Below, piece after piece: positions 46,608-55,318 of a stretch of DNA of 64,000 nt. Position 1 is the stretch's first letter. Every line of letters starts with the position of its first letter. The DNA comes from Acerihabitans sp047324305. GTDB taxonomy: Bacteria > Pseudomonadota > Gammaproteobacteria > Enterobacterales > Enterobacteriaceae. The stretch covers positions 2,232,001 to 2,296,000 of the forward strand of contig NZ_CP178740.1 in assembly GCF_047324305.1 (NCBI RefSeq), given 5' to 3'. Under the pieces are notes generated by a model. That model saw only the letters and a list, made by a program, of their open reading frames with translations, was not told the DNA's origin and searched no databases. The position numbers were made by a program, and so were the translations under genes.

Positions 46608-48479
46608 ATGGTTTCGCCCGATAAAGCAGAGACAGCCGAGTTAATCCTGGTGAATGGAAGGTTTCATACCCTGGACCGGCAAAATCCCCTTGCCGACGCG
46701 GTAGCCGTCGGCAAGGGAGCATTCCTGGACGTCGGCGACGCCGCGTCGGTGATGCGTTACCGCGGTACGCAGACCAAGGTTATTGATCTGGGGGGGCGTA
46801 CCGTCGTTCCCGGCCTGAACGACTCCCATCTCCACCTGATCCGCGGCGGGCTGAACTATAACCTCGAACTGCGCTGGGAAGGGGTGCCGTCATTGTCCGA
46901 CGCCCTGGCGATGTTAAAGGCGCAGGCGGACCGCACGCCACATCCGCAGTGGGTCAGGGTCGTGGGCGGGTGGACCGAGTTCCAGTTTGCGGAGCGCCGG
47001 ATGCCGACCCTGGACGAGCTTAATGCGGCGGCGCCGGATACGCCGGTCTTTGTACTGCATCTTTACGATCGCGCGCTGCTTAACCGCGCCGCGCTGCGGG
47101 TCGTCGGCTATACCAGGGAGACGCCCAATCCTCCGGGCGGCGAAATCCAGCGCGATGCGGCGGGTAATCCCACCGGCATGCTGATAGCCCGCCCGAACGC
47201 CATGATCCTGTATGCCACCCTGGCAAAAGGGCCGACGTTGCCGCTGGAGTACCAGGTGAATTCCACCCGGCAGTTTATGCGCGAACTCAACCGGCTCGGC
47301 GTCACCAGCGCCATTGATGCCGGCGGCGGTTTCCAGAACTACCCCGAGGATTATGACGTGGTGGATCAACTGGCGCGGGAAGGCCAGCTGACGGTGCGCA
47401 TCGCCTACAATTTGTTTACCCAGCGTAAAGGCGCGGAGCTGGAGGATTTTCAAAAATGGACCGCCATGGTCAAGCCCGGGCAGGGGGATGACTTTTACCG
47501 GCACAACGGCGCGGGCGAAATGCTGGTGTTCTCCGCCGCCGATTTCGAGGACTTCCTGGAGCCGAGGCCGGATTTGGCCGCCGGCATGGAGAACGAACTT
47601 GAGCAGGTGGTCCGGCATTTGGTCTCCAATCGCTGGCCCTTCCGTTTGCACGCCACTTATAACGAATCCATCAGCCGCATGCTGGACGTGTTTGAAAAGG
47701 TGAATCGCGAGATCCCCTTCGACGGCTTGCATTGGTTATTTGACCACTGCGAAACCATTACGCCGCCCAATATCGAGCGGGTGCGCGCCCTGGGCGGCGG
47801 TATTGCCATCCAGCACCGCATGGCTTTTCAGGGCGAATATTTTGTCGATCGCTACGGCGCGGCGGCGGCGAGCCATACGCCGCCCATCGCGCGCATGCTG
47901 GCGATGGGCGTGCCGGTGGGCGGCGGCACGGACGCCACCCGCGTGGCCAGCTATAACCCCTGGACCGCGCTCTACTGGCTGGTATCGGGCCGCACCGTCG
48001 GCGGCATGAAGCTTTACGATAGTGCGAATCGTCTGCCCCGTGATATTGCCCTTGAGCTGTGGACCGCCGGCAGCGCCTGGTTCTCCGGCGAGCAGGATAA
48101 AAAAGGACGGATCAAGGCCGGCCAGCTTGCCGATATGGCGGTATTGACCGCGGATTTTTTTGCCGTGCACGAGGATGAGATCAAATCCATCGCGTCGCTG
48201 ATGACCCTCGTCGGCGGTAAAGTCGTGTATGCGGACGGCGAGTTTACCTCCCACGGCCCGGCGGCAATCCCGGTGCTGCCGGACTGGTCGCCCGTCGCCC
48301 TGGTGCCGGGACATTACCGCCAACTGACCGCCGCCCGCGCCCCGATGTTGCCCCATGCCTGCGCCGGTGCCTGCGGCGTCCACGGCCACGCCCATGACGC
48401 CGCGCGCGGTTCCTCGGTGCCGGTCGCCAATCACGCCGGTTTTTGGGGCGCGCTGGGCTGCAGCTGCTTTGCGTTTTGA
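46608..48479 (+). CDS. YtcJ-like metal-dependent amidohydrolase with Cys/His-rich tail
   Basis: A 623-residue amidohydrolase-superfamily protein: composite N-terminal beta part (ELILVNGRFHTLD), HLH metal motif (His74, His76 in NDSHLHL), HATYNES and DHCET metal-site blocks, GGGTDATR with the catalytic Asp, and KAGQLADMAVL. The last 42 residues are an unusual tail with CAGAC, several His (HGHAHD) and CSC, possibly metal-binding. GGAGG precedes the ATG. DoxX follows after two bases. Usual substrates of YtcJ proteins are unknown. Confidence 0.88.
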   Translation: MVSPDKAETAELILVNGRFHTLDRQNPLADAVAVGKGAFLDVGDAASVMRYRGTQTKVIDLGGRTVVPGLNDSHLHLIRGGLNYNLELRWEGVPSLSDALAMLKAQADRTPHPQWVRVVGGWTEFQFAERRMPTLDELNAAAPDTPVFVLHLYDRALLNRAALRVVGYTRETPNPPGGEIQRDAAGNPTGMLIARPNAMILYATLAKGPTLPLEYQVNSTRQFMRELNRLGVTSAIDAGGGFQNYPEDYDVVDQLAREGQLTVRIAYNLFTQRKGAELEDFQKWTAMVKPGQGDDFYRHNGAGEMLVFSAADFEDFLEPRPDLAAGMENELEQVVRHLVSNRWPFRLHATYNESISRMLDVFEKVNREIPFDGLHWLFDHCETITPPNIERVRALGGGIAIQHRMAFQGEYFVDRYGAAAASHTPPIARMLAMGVPVGGGTDATRVASYNPWTALYWLVSGRTVGGMKLYDSANRLPRDIALELWTAGSAWFSGEQDKKGRIKAGQLADMAVLTADFFAVHEDEIKSIASLMTLVGGKVVYADGEFTSHGPAAIPVLPDWSPVALVPGHYRQLTAARAPMLPHACAGACGVHGHAHDAARGSSVPVANHAGFWGALGCSCFAF

Positions 48480-48481
48480 CC

Positions 48482-48898
48482 ATGAAAACCACCGGGCGGT
48501 TTTACCTCACCCCGCAGGTCGACCTGGGCCTGCTGTTCCTGCGCCTGACCGGCTGTTTTATGCTGTTGTACGTACACGGCGCGCCTAAAGTGCTGCACTA
48601 CGCCGATGAGCTCACCAGGATTGAGGATCCTTTTGGGCTGGGGGCGTCCCTGAGCCTGTGGGCCGCCATTTTCGCCGAAGTGGTCTGCCCGGTGTTTATC
48701 GCGTTGGGCGTGGCCGCCAGGGCGGCCTGTCTGCCCATCATCGCGGTATTGCTTATCGCCATGCTGGCGGTTCATCCGGACTGGTCGGTGGCGGAAGGAC
48801 AATTCGGCTGGCTGCTGCTGATTATCTTTACCACCATCGGGTTATGCGGTCCCGGCCGCTGGAGCCTGCGGCCGGCGGCGCGGGGAGGTATCTTATGA
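48482..48898 (+). CDS. DoxX-family inner-membrane protein
   Basis: A 138-residue membrane protein with four hydrophobic segments and the DoxX pattern (LGLLFLRLTGCFMLLYVHGAPK, LWAAIFAEVVCPVFIALG, LAVHPDW). Relatives take part in redox or thiol metabolism at the membrane, in complexes with other enzymes. It lies two bases after the amidohydrolase gene and overlaps the MFS gene by ATGA, so it is the middle of a tight operon. Confidence 0.9.
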   Translation: MKTTGRFYLTPQVDLGLLFLRLTGCFMLLYVHGAPKVLHYADELTRIEDPFGLGASLSLWAAIFAEVVCPVFIALGVAARAACLPIIAVLLIAMLAVHPDWSVAEGQFGWLLLIIFTTIGLCGPGRWSLRPAARGGIL

Positions 48899-50523
48899 CG
48901 ACATCGGACAAACAGGTTTTCAATCAGGATGCCGCCGGCGGGGACAGCGCGGCGGCCGCGCCGCCCTCTTCCTGGAGCCCGCTGCGCCAGCGCGTCTTCC
49001 GTATGTTGTGGATTGCCACGGTGGCCTCCAATATCGGTTCCTGGATGAGTGATGTGGGCACCAGCTGGATGATGCTCACCCTTAATTCCGACCCGCTGAT
49101 GGTGGCTATGGTCCAGGCCGCCGGCAGCCTGCCCATGTTCCTGTTTGCGCTGCCCTCGGGGGTGATGGCCGATATCGTCGACAGGCGCAAATATCTGCTG
49201 TTTTCGCAGGCCTGGGTACTGGCGGTGGCGGTGGCCATGGCGCTGCTGGCGTTGTCAGGCCAGATGACGCCGCCCCTGCTGCTGGCCGCGGCGTTCCTGC
49301 TAAGCACCGGCGCCGCCATGAGCTCGCCGCCGTTCCAGGCCATCGTGCCGGATCTGATACCGCGCGCGGATCTGGCGCCCGCCATCGCCCTGAACTCGCT
49401 TGGCATCAATATTAGCCGCGCCATCGGCCCCGCCCTTGGCGGCCTGATTTTATCGTTTTCCGGTCCGGCGGTGGTTTTTATGCTGAATGCCCTGTCGGTG
49501 GTGGGCGTCATCGTCGTGCTGTACCGCTGGAAAACCGACACCGCCATCCAGCGCCTGCCGCCCGAGCATTTTTTTTCCGCCATGCGCGTGGGGCTGCGTT
49601 ATGTCCATGCGGCGCCGGTGTTGCGCACGGTACTGGTGCGGGCCATGGCGTTCTTCCTTTTCGGCAGCGCCGGCTGGGCATTATTGCCGCTGGTGGCGCA
49701 ACGCGAATTGGGCCTGGGGCCAGGCGGATATGGCGTGCTGCTGGCGGCCATCGGCATCGGCGCGATTTGCGGCGCCATCCTGCTGCCGGGGCTGCGTAAA
49801 AAGCTGACGCCCGACAGCCTGACGGTACTGGCCAGCCTGCTGTTTGCGCTTACCATGCTGGCGCTCGCCTTTGTCCGCCATTTCTGGTGGCTTGCCGGTA
49901 TCCAGTTTTTTACCGGTTTTGCCTGGATAACCGTGCTGTCGACCCTGAATGTCGGCGCGCAGCGCAGCGCGGCGCGCTGGGTAAAGGCGCGCGCCCTGGC
50001 CGTTTACCTGACGGTATTTTTCGGCTCCATGACCGCCGGCAGCGCTGTCTGGGGGAAGCTGGCGTCGCAGCTGACTATATCCACCTCCCTGGCCGTGGCC
50101 GCCATCGGCATGGTATTGGGCACCGCCACCGCCCTGCGCTGGCGGTTAAACCAAGATCCCGATTTAAACCTTGAACCCACGGATCACCCCCTGGCGCCGG
50201 AGTCCGCCATAGAGCATGACCGGGGCCCAGTGATGATAAGCGTCGAGTATCAGGTTGAACCCGGGGAAATACCCGCCTTTATGCGCGCGATCCAGGAAAT
50301 GCGGCGCGTCCGCCGGCGCGGCGGCGCGCTGACCTGGGCGGTGTATGAGGACATCGAGTTTCCCGGCAAGTGTGTCGAGGTGTTTGTCGTCGGGTCCTGG
50401 CTTGAACATCTGCGACAGCATGAGCGTCACACGGTGAATGATAAACGCATCCAGGATCGGGTGCGCGCATTCCATCATGGCGAGCAGCCGCCGGTGGTGC
50501 GCCATCTGGTGGCGCCTGAATAG
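48895..50523 (+). CDS. MFS exporter fused to a C-terminal ABM (antibiotic biosynthesis monooxygenase-like) domain
   Basis: A 542-residue protein. Residues about 35-430 form a 10-12 helix MFS transporter of the MFS_3/enterobactin-exporter branch (MLWIATVASNIGSWMSDVGTSW; GVMADIVDRRKYL). Residues about 445-540 form a soluble ferredoxin-like ABM domain (MISVEYQVEPGEIPAFMRAIQE ... YEDIEFPGKCVEVFVVGSW). The ATG at 48895 overlaps the doxX stop; the longer frame from 48658 is a shadow of doxX. The fusion is a known arrangement, and suggests that a ligand is bound or modified at the cytoplasmic face of the exporter (inference). Confidence 0.9.
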   Translation: MTTSDKQVFNQDAAGGDSAAAAPPSSWSPLRQRVFRMLWIATVASNIGSWMSDVGTSWMMLTLNSDPLMVAMVQAAGSLPMFLFALPSGVMADIVDRRKYLLFSQAWVLAVAVAMALLALSGQMTPPLLLAAAFLLSTGAAMSSPPFQAIVPDLIPRADLAPAIALNSLGINISRAIGPALGGLILSFSGPAVVFMLNALSVVGVIVVLYRWKTDTAIQRLPPEHFFSAMRVGLRYVHAAPVLRTVLVRAMAFFLFGSAGWALLPLVAQRELGLGPGGYGVLLAAIGIGAICGAILLPGLRKKLTPDSLTVLASLLFALTMLALAFVRHFWWLAGIQFFTGFAWITVLSTLNVGAQRSAARWVKARALAVYLTVFFGSMTAGSAVWGKLASQLTISTSLAVAAIGMVLGTATALRWRLNQDPDLNLEPTDHPLAPESAIEHDRGPVMISVEYQVEPGEIPAFMRAIQEMRRVRRRGGALTWAVYEDIEFPGKCVEVFVVGSWLEHLRQHERHTVNDKRIQDRVRAFHHGEQPPVVRHLVAPE

Positions 50524-50610
50524 CGCATTACGGCAACAGATATGACGCCCTGAATCCAGGAATGTACACACCTTCAGTTTTCCCGCACACACCCTGTAAG
50601 GAGTATACCT

Positions 50611-51435
50611 ATGACTACTTTTATGACCCGTGACGGCACAGAAATCTATTTCAAGGACTGGGGGCAGGGACAGCCGGTGATCTTTGTCCACGGCTGGCCG
50701 CTGGATGCCGATATGTGGGAATACCAGATGACTTTCCTGGCGGCAAAAGGTTATCGCGCGATTGCCTACGATCGCCGTGGTTTCGGCCGTTCCAGCCAGC
50801 CCTGGGAGGGTTATGATTATGATACCTTCGCCGATGATCTGGAGGAACTGCTGCAAAAGCTGGAGATCCAGCACGCGGTGCTGGTGGGGTTTTCCATGGG
50901 CGGCGGCGAAGTCGCGCGCTACATTGCCCGCCACGGCACCCGGCGATTGGCAAAGGCGGTGCTGATAAGCGCGGTAACCCCGTTGTTTATCAAAACCGCC
51001 GATCATCCCGAAGGCGTGGATAAATCGGTCTTCGACGGCATAAAAGCGGGCCTGGCCGCCGACCGGCCGCAGTTTTTAAGCGATTTCAGCACGGTGTTCT
51101 ACGGTACCAATCGCCCCGATAGCAAGGTTTCGGCCGGCATCCTCACCCAAACGCTGAATATCGCCCTGCTGGCCTCCCTTAAAGGCACCCTGGACTGCGT
51201 CACCGCGTTCTCGGAAACGGATTTTCGCCAGGATATGCCGGCATTTTCATTGCCGACCCTGGTCATCCATGGCGATGACGATCAGGTGGTGCCTTTTGCG
51301 GCGACGGGTAAACTCGCGGCGGCGGCAATCCCGTCGGCCATCCTGAAAGTGTATCCCGGCGCCCCCCATGCCCTGTGTTTTACCCATAAAGACCGATTGA
51401 ATCAGGATTTGCTGGCCTTTATACAGCAGGATTAA
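50611..51435 (+). CDS. Alpha/beta hydrolase of the non-haem chloroperoxidase/esterase type
   Basis: A 274-residue hydrolase with oxyanion loop HGWPLDADMW, nucleophile Ser95 in GFSMGGGE, acid Asp in HGDDDQVVP and the His in GAPHALCFTH. The sequence is that of cofactor-free haloperoxidase-like esterases; perhydrolysis is usually a side activity. AAGGAG lies before the ATG. It closes the plus-strand operon (87 bases after the MFS gene). Confidence 0.92.
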   Translation: MTTFMTRDGTEIYFKDWGQGQPVIFVHGWPLDADMWEYQMTFLAAKGYRAIAYDRRGFGRSSQPWEGYDYDTFADDLEELLQKLEIQHAVLVGFSMGGGEVARYIARHGTRRLAKAVLISAVTPLFIKTADHPEGVDKSVFDGIKAGLAADRPQFLSDFSTVFYGTNRPDSKVSAGILTQTLNIALLASLKGTLDCVTAFSETDFRQDMPAFSLPTLVIHGDDDQVVPFAATGKLAAAAIPSAILKVYPGAPHALCFTHKDRLNQDLLAFIQQD

Positions 51436-51469
51436 ACCATCCCGGCCCTGTGAATAGGCAGGCTGCGCC

Positions 51470-51498
51470 GCGTCCTGATAGGTTATGGATCAGGACGC
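51470..51498. terminator. Ten-pair hairpin between convergent genes
   Basis: GCGTCCTGAT (51470-51479) and ATCAGGACGC (51489-51498) form a perfect stem with a nine-base loop that overlaps the stop of the leftward gene. No U-tract follows, so it is a weak bidirectional terminator at best. Confidence 0.4.
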
Positions 51499-52023
51499 TT
51501 CCAATAGGGCCAGATAATCGCCGATTTGCTTGCGCTGCTTGGTTTCGCGCAGTTGCAGGGCCATATTGATAATATCAAGTTGCCGGGCATTGACGGCGAT
51601 ATCAGGGTGTAGCTTTCCTTTTGCCGCGAGCCATTCGGCCACGTCGGCCCAGCGCCATAAGGGCGATACGCCTTTGATCCTTTGCACCGGCGAGGGGAAA
51701 TCGCCGGAGCCGCGAGTGCCGTCCTTGAGCATGGCAACCGCCTGCCGCGACATATCCGACAGCTCGGCGATATCGCTTAAACCAACCAGGTTGGCATCCA
51801 CCGAGATGACCCTGGCGCCCAAATCCGCCGATTCGATATCACCGATGGCGCTTAACACCGCCTGGGCGAAAGACGCGCTGTCGCGATCGAATTCCAGGTA
51901 CACGGATTTACCATAAAAACACACCAGGGCGTCATCGCAGCCGCTCTCGAACAGCCGGTCTTCCAGTCCTTTGGTCTCTGCGGTTACGCCGGAGAGGGTA
52001 AGCGCAAAATTGTACAATGCCAT
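51490..52023 (-). CDS. Putative DNA-binding partner of a toxin-antitoxin-like pair
   Basis: A 177-residue soluble protein without a named family. The N-terminal half (1-80) looks like a small alpha/beta domain (ALYNFALTLSG, VYLEFDRDSASFAQAVLSAIGDIE). The middle (about 80-130) has an AlpA/MerR-like HTH with DIAELSDMSRQAVAMLKDGTRG and WADVAEWLAAKG. The C-terminal part is helical. Such two-part proteins occur behind short HicA-like proteins, as here (the 70-residue gene ends 56 bases upstream). The ATG at 52023 has GAGG five bases before it. Antitoxin/autorepressor role is inferred from layout and from the palindrome at 52329-52344. Confidence 0.65.
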   Translation of the reverse strand: MALYNFALTLSGVTAETKGLEDRLFESGCDDALVCFYGKSVYLEFDRDSASFAQAVLSAIGDIESADLGARVISVDANLVGLSDIAELSDMSRQAVAMLKDGTRGSGDFPSPVQRIKGVSPLWRWADVAEWLAAKGKLHPDIAVNARQLDIINMALQLRETKQRKQIGDYLALLEAS

Positions 52024-52079
52024 TGTCACCTCGATTAAAGGCGGAGATCCGCCTTTGCGTAATAAAGCATGTGGCCATG

Positions 52080-52292
52080 TTACCGGCAGTGATTGATCTT
52101 GCGGCGAAGCTGCCTGGCATGGTTTTCCGCGCTGCGGGGCGTAGACCAGACACGCATTTGATGTTCTTCATGGCCGGGCACGCCGCAGGTCAGGCGGCCA
52201 AACGCATGCCCTTTGCCATGGCGAAATCGCCAGCCTTTGGAGAGAGCATATTCAATCGCCGCCTGAATATGCTTGTTGGGATGATCCTTCAT
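52080..52292 (-). CDS. Small basic HicA-like protein (toxin-like member of the pair)
   Basis: A 70-residue basic protein: IQAAIEYALSKGWRFRHGKGHAFGRLTC, then HQMRVWSTPRS and a basic helix. The pattern of a helix, a G-W-x-x turn, a strand with G-H-A and an RVWSTP strand resembles the double-stranded-RNA-binding-like fold of HicA toxins (His in GKGHA at the place of the catalytic His). GGGAGGG lies just before the ATG at 52292; the frame opens at 52391 without a ribosome binding site. It leads the pair behind the palindrome at 52329-52344. Confidence 0.65.
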   Translation of the reverse strand: MKDHPNKHIQAAIEYALSKGWRFRHGKGHAFGRLTCGVPGHEEHQMRVWSTPRSAENHARQLRRKINHCR

Positions 52293-52328
52293 CTCCCTCC
52301 CTATTGCTTGGGTTAATGTATTAGAAAT

Positions 52329-52344
52329 GTTGACGCTTGTCAAC
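52329..52344. promoter_or_regulatory. Palindrome GTTGAC-GCTT-GTCAAC, candidate autoregulatory operator
   Basis: Perfect six-base arms with a four-base spacer, 37 bases upstream of the small HicA-like gene and in the position of its promoter (read leftward, TTGACA-like sequence is present). Typical of toxin-antitoxin autorepression. Confidence 0.5.
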
Positions 52345-52503
52345 GGTAGATGGCAGTCTCCTGCCGGCTGAGAGTAACAAATCTTTCGCAAGAAGAGAGT
52401 ATAACGGGTTATTTAACAGTGGATTAGCGAGCGGCGCCGCAAATCCCGGGATAATGGCTGGGCGGTGCGGCCGCCACCGCCCAGCGGTTTATCACCGTGG
52501 CGC

Positions 52504-53418
52504 CTATGGCCGCTGCGCGCTGATATGCGGCGCAAGCTGTGCCGCCAGCCAGTCCATAAACACCCGCGCGCGCTGGGGCAGATAACGGCGATCGGCATAG
52601 ACCAGCGAAACGTCCATAGGCGGCGCGGGGCAGTCGGGCAGGATCGCCACCAGTCGTCCGGCGGCCAGATGCTCCTCCAGGCCGATGGCCGGCGCCTGGA
52701 TAATACCCAGGCCGCCGAGACAGGCCGCGTTATAGGCATCAACATTGTTCACCGTGACCAGCGAGGGAAGCTCCTGGCTCAGGTACTTGCCCTGATGGCG
52801 GTAAACAAATCCCTCCGCGCGCGATCCCAGGCTGGAGACATAATGGATCAGCACATGGCCGGCCAGATCCGCCGGCGTCCTGGGTATGCCATAGGCCGCC
52901 AGGTAAGACGGACTGGCGCAGTTCACCATGGGCAGCCGGCCCAGCCGCCGGGCGACCAGGGAAGCCTCGGTCAGTTCGCCGATACGCAGGACGCAGTCAA
53001 AACCTTCGCGCACGATATCCACCCGGCGATCGGTGCAGCTGATTTCAATGCGCAGGTTGGGATATTTTTGCATAAATTCGCCCAATTGCGGCAATACCAG
53101 GGCGCGGGCAATACCGGCGGGCATATCCACCCGCAATCGCCCGGCCAGCACCAGGCCGTCCTGGCGGAATAATCCCTCAAGTTCATCCATGTTCGCCAGC
53201 ATATCCTTGCCGCGCTCATACAGCGCCAGCCCGTCCTGGGTGGCCGTGACGCGGCGGGTCGTGCGATGCAGCAGCCTGGCGCCCACCAGGGCTTCCAGGG
53301 TCTGGACATGTTCCGATACCGTTGATTTAGGCAGGCCAAGGCTCTCGCCCGCCTGGGTAAAACTGGACAGTTCGCTGACGCGAATAAAACTGCGCAGCAG
53401 CTCAAGCTTGTTGACCAT
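52504..53418 (-). CDS. LysR-family transcriptional regulator
   Basis: A 304-residue regulator: winged HTH (about 1-60, FIRVSELSSFTQAGESLGLPKSTVSEHVQTLE), linker helix, and the two-lobe effector domain from about residue 90 (GRLRVDMPAGIARALVLPQL). It belongs to the CrgA/DhcR-like group that often controls a divergent oxidoreductase gene. It is divergent from the SDR gene (124-base gap), the usual LysR arrangement, so that gene is its probable target. Confidence 0.92.
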   Translation of the reverse strand: MVNKLELLRSFIRVSELSSFTQAGESLGLPKSTVSEHVQTLEALVGARLLHRTTRRVTATQDGLALYERGKDMLANMDELEGLFRQDGLVLAGRLRVDMPAGIARALVLPQLGEFMQKYPNLRIEISCTDRRVDIVREGFDCVLRIGELTEASLVARRLGRLPMVNCASPSYLAAYGIPRTPADLAGHVLIHYVSSLGSRAEGFVYRHQGKYLSQELPSLVTVNNVDAYNAACLGGLGIIQAPAIGLEEHLAAGRLVAILPDCPAPPMDVSLVYADRRYLPQRARVFMDWLAAQLAPHISAQRP

Positions 53419-53542
53419 CGTATGTCCGGATTATTGTCCTGTCATACCGAACAGTATTTCCGCTTTTTGCGGGTTTATCTATACCCCGCCGGCTAATAAG
53501 CTGTAGACCGACAGATTTACCTACCCACAGGAGCACATCGAG

Positions 53543-54304
53543 ATGAGTCACAAAATTGCTTTAATTACCGGCGCCAGCCGTGGACTGGGCAAAAACGCCG
53601 CTCTGCACCTGGCGGCAAAGGGCGTGGATATTATCGGCACCTATCATAGCCGGGCCGAGGAAGCGCAGGCGCTGGTGGCGGAGATTCAACGGGCCGGCGG
53701 CAAGGCGGTCATGCTGCAGCTGGACGTCGGCGACAGTAGCCGGTTCAGTGAATTTGCCGCCGAAGTCGGCCGCACCCTGGCCGGGGAGTTTCAATGCGAT
53801 CGGTTTGATTATCTGGTCAACAATGCGGGCATCGGGCTGCATGCCGCTATCGCCGACACCACCGAACAGCAGTTTGATGAGCTGTTCAGGATTCATTTGA
53901 AGGGACCGTTTTTCCTGACGCAAAAACTGCTGCCGCTGATAGCCGACGGCGGGCGCATCCTGAATATCTCCACCGGCCTGACGCGTTTCACCGCCTCGAC
54001 GGCCGCCGCCGCGTACGCCACCATGAAAGGCGGCCTTGAGGTGTTGACCCGCTATCAGGCCAAAGAATTGGGCGGCAGGGGCATCAGCGTAAATGCCCTG
54101 GCTCCCGGGGCGATAGAAACGGACTTCGGCGGTGGGATAGTGCGCGATAACCAGCAGGTCAATCAGCTTATCGCCGCCAACACCGCCCTGGGCCGGGCGG
54201 GTCTGCCCGACGATATCGGCGGCGCGGTGGCCGCCCTGCTTGCCGAGGGTACTCATTGGATGACCGGCCAGCGTATCGAAGCCTCCGGCGGCATGTTTAT
54301 CTGA
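53543..54304 (+). CDS. Short-chain dehydrogenase/reductase
   Basis: A 253-residue classical SDR: cofactor motif TGASRGLG (9-16), NNAGIG near 92, catalytic Ser in ISTGLT, YATMK with Tyr and Lys near 159-163, and APGAIETDF after it. The Arg in SRGLG and the HSR stretch after the second strand suggest NADP(H). Substrate unknown. ACAGGAG precedes the ATG. The last eight bases overlap the 3' end of the convergent DeoR gene. Confidence 0.92.
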   Translation: MSHKIALITGASRGLGKNAALHLAAKGVDIIGTYHSRAEEAQALVAEIQRAGGKAVMLQLDVGDSSRFSEFAAEVGRTLAGEFQCDRFDYLVNNAGIGLHAAIADTTEQQFDELFRIHLKGPFFLTQKLLPLIADGGRILNISTGLTRFTASTAAAAYATMKGGLEVLTRYQAKELGGRGISVNALAPGAIETDFGGGIVRDNQQVNQLIAANTALGRAGLPDDIGGAVAALLAEGTHWMTGQRIEASGGMFI

Positions 54305-55079
54305 CGCGCCGGGCCGCGCTGTCCGCCAGCTGCAGGGCGCAGGGCTGCCGGCGCAGTTCCGCCATGACCGGCGGCGGGAGTTTGTCGTCGGTGATGATGT
54401 CGGTTAAGTCCGCCAGGGGCATGGCGCAGAACAGCGAGTAAGCGCCGTATTTACTGCTGTCCGCCAGCAGGATACGCCGTCCGGCATGGGCGGCGAGATC
54501 CCGTTTGAGCGCCGCTTTATCCTCTGTCGGCGTGGTCACGCCCTTTTCCAGGCTCCAGGAGTTACAACTGATAAAGGCCACGTCCGGATAGATTTTCTGC
54601 AGCAGCTGGCGGCCGTGGTCGCCGATGCAGGACTGGCTGCTGTCATCAATACGTCCGCCGGTAATCGTCACCTCGATTTGCTTGAATTCCGATAAGAACA
54701 GCGCGATATGCAAATCCGAGGTGATAACCCGCAACGGCAGATGGGTCAGATGGCGCGCCAGTTCCAGCATGGTGGTGCCCGCATCCAGCACGACGGCGTC
54801 GCCGGGCCGCACGCATTGCGCCGCCAGTTCGGCGATGGCCTGTTTCTCCAGCAGGTTGCGCTGCTGTTTTTCATTGGTGGTCGGCTGCGCGGGGATAAAA
54901 CGGTTGAGCGTGACGCCGCCGTGGGTACGGCTGATAACGCCCTGCTCATCAAGTTTGATTAAATCGCGGCGAATGGTCGCGGGGGAGGCGGTTATCGCCT
55001 CGACCAGTTGTTCCACGGTGACCAGATTATGGCTTTTAAGGTATTCCATAATCTGATCTAAACGACTTTGTCCCTTCAT
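54297..55079 (-). CDS. DeoR-family transcriptional regulator
   Basis: A 260-residue repressor with N-terminal DeoR HTH (about 5-58, LVTVEQLVEAITASPATIRRDLIKLDEQGVISRTHGGV) and a sugar-phosphate-binding sensor domain (DAGTTMLELARHL, TGGRIDD, CNSWSLEKGVTTP, LADSSKYG). Such regulators respond to phosphorylated sugars. No sugar operon is next to it, so its target is not clear; the peptide-importer operon starts 240 bases away in the same direction but has its own GntR regulator. Confidence 0.92.
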   Translation of the reverse strand: MKGQSRLDQIMEYLKSHNLVTVEQLVEAITASPATIRRDLIKLDEQGVISRTHGGVTLNRFIPAQPTTNEKQQRNLLEKQAIAELAAQCVRPGDAVVLDAGTTMLELARHLTHLPLRVITSDLHIALFLSEFKQIEVTITGGRIDDSSQSCIGDHGRQLLQKIYPDVAFISCNSWSLEKGVTTPTEDKAALKRDLAAHAGRRILLADSSKYGAYSLFCAMPLADLTDIITDDKLPPPVMAELRRQPCALQLADSAARRVR

Positions 55080-55318
55080 AGCGCCCGTTCAGTTAAGCCA
55101 ATGGCACGGCTGATTTTATGGATATCGCCATGCTGTCAGAGTTGGCTTTAGCTGTCCAGCCAATATCAAACGCCGCGCTTTTGTCCCCGTCATCTAACCA
55201 GCAAGATAGCCGGTATGGCTTGCTGCCTTATGCCCGCGCCGGTCGGCGTGGTCAAAATGGCTGCGCCTGATTGCCAATCTTTTCAATTAATTCAGTTATA
55301 TAGTGCCAAAAAAATTCC

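Noticed and set aside
46914..47732. 272-codon frame antisense to the YtcJ-like gene
   Set aside because: Shadow frame; the amidohydrolase on the plus strand has all its metal motifs.
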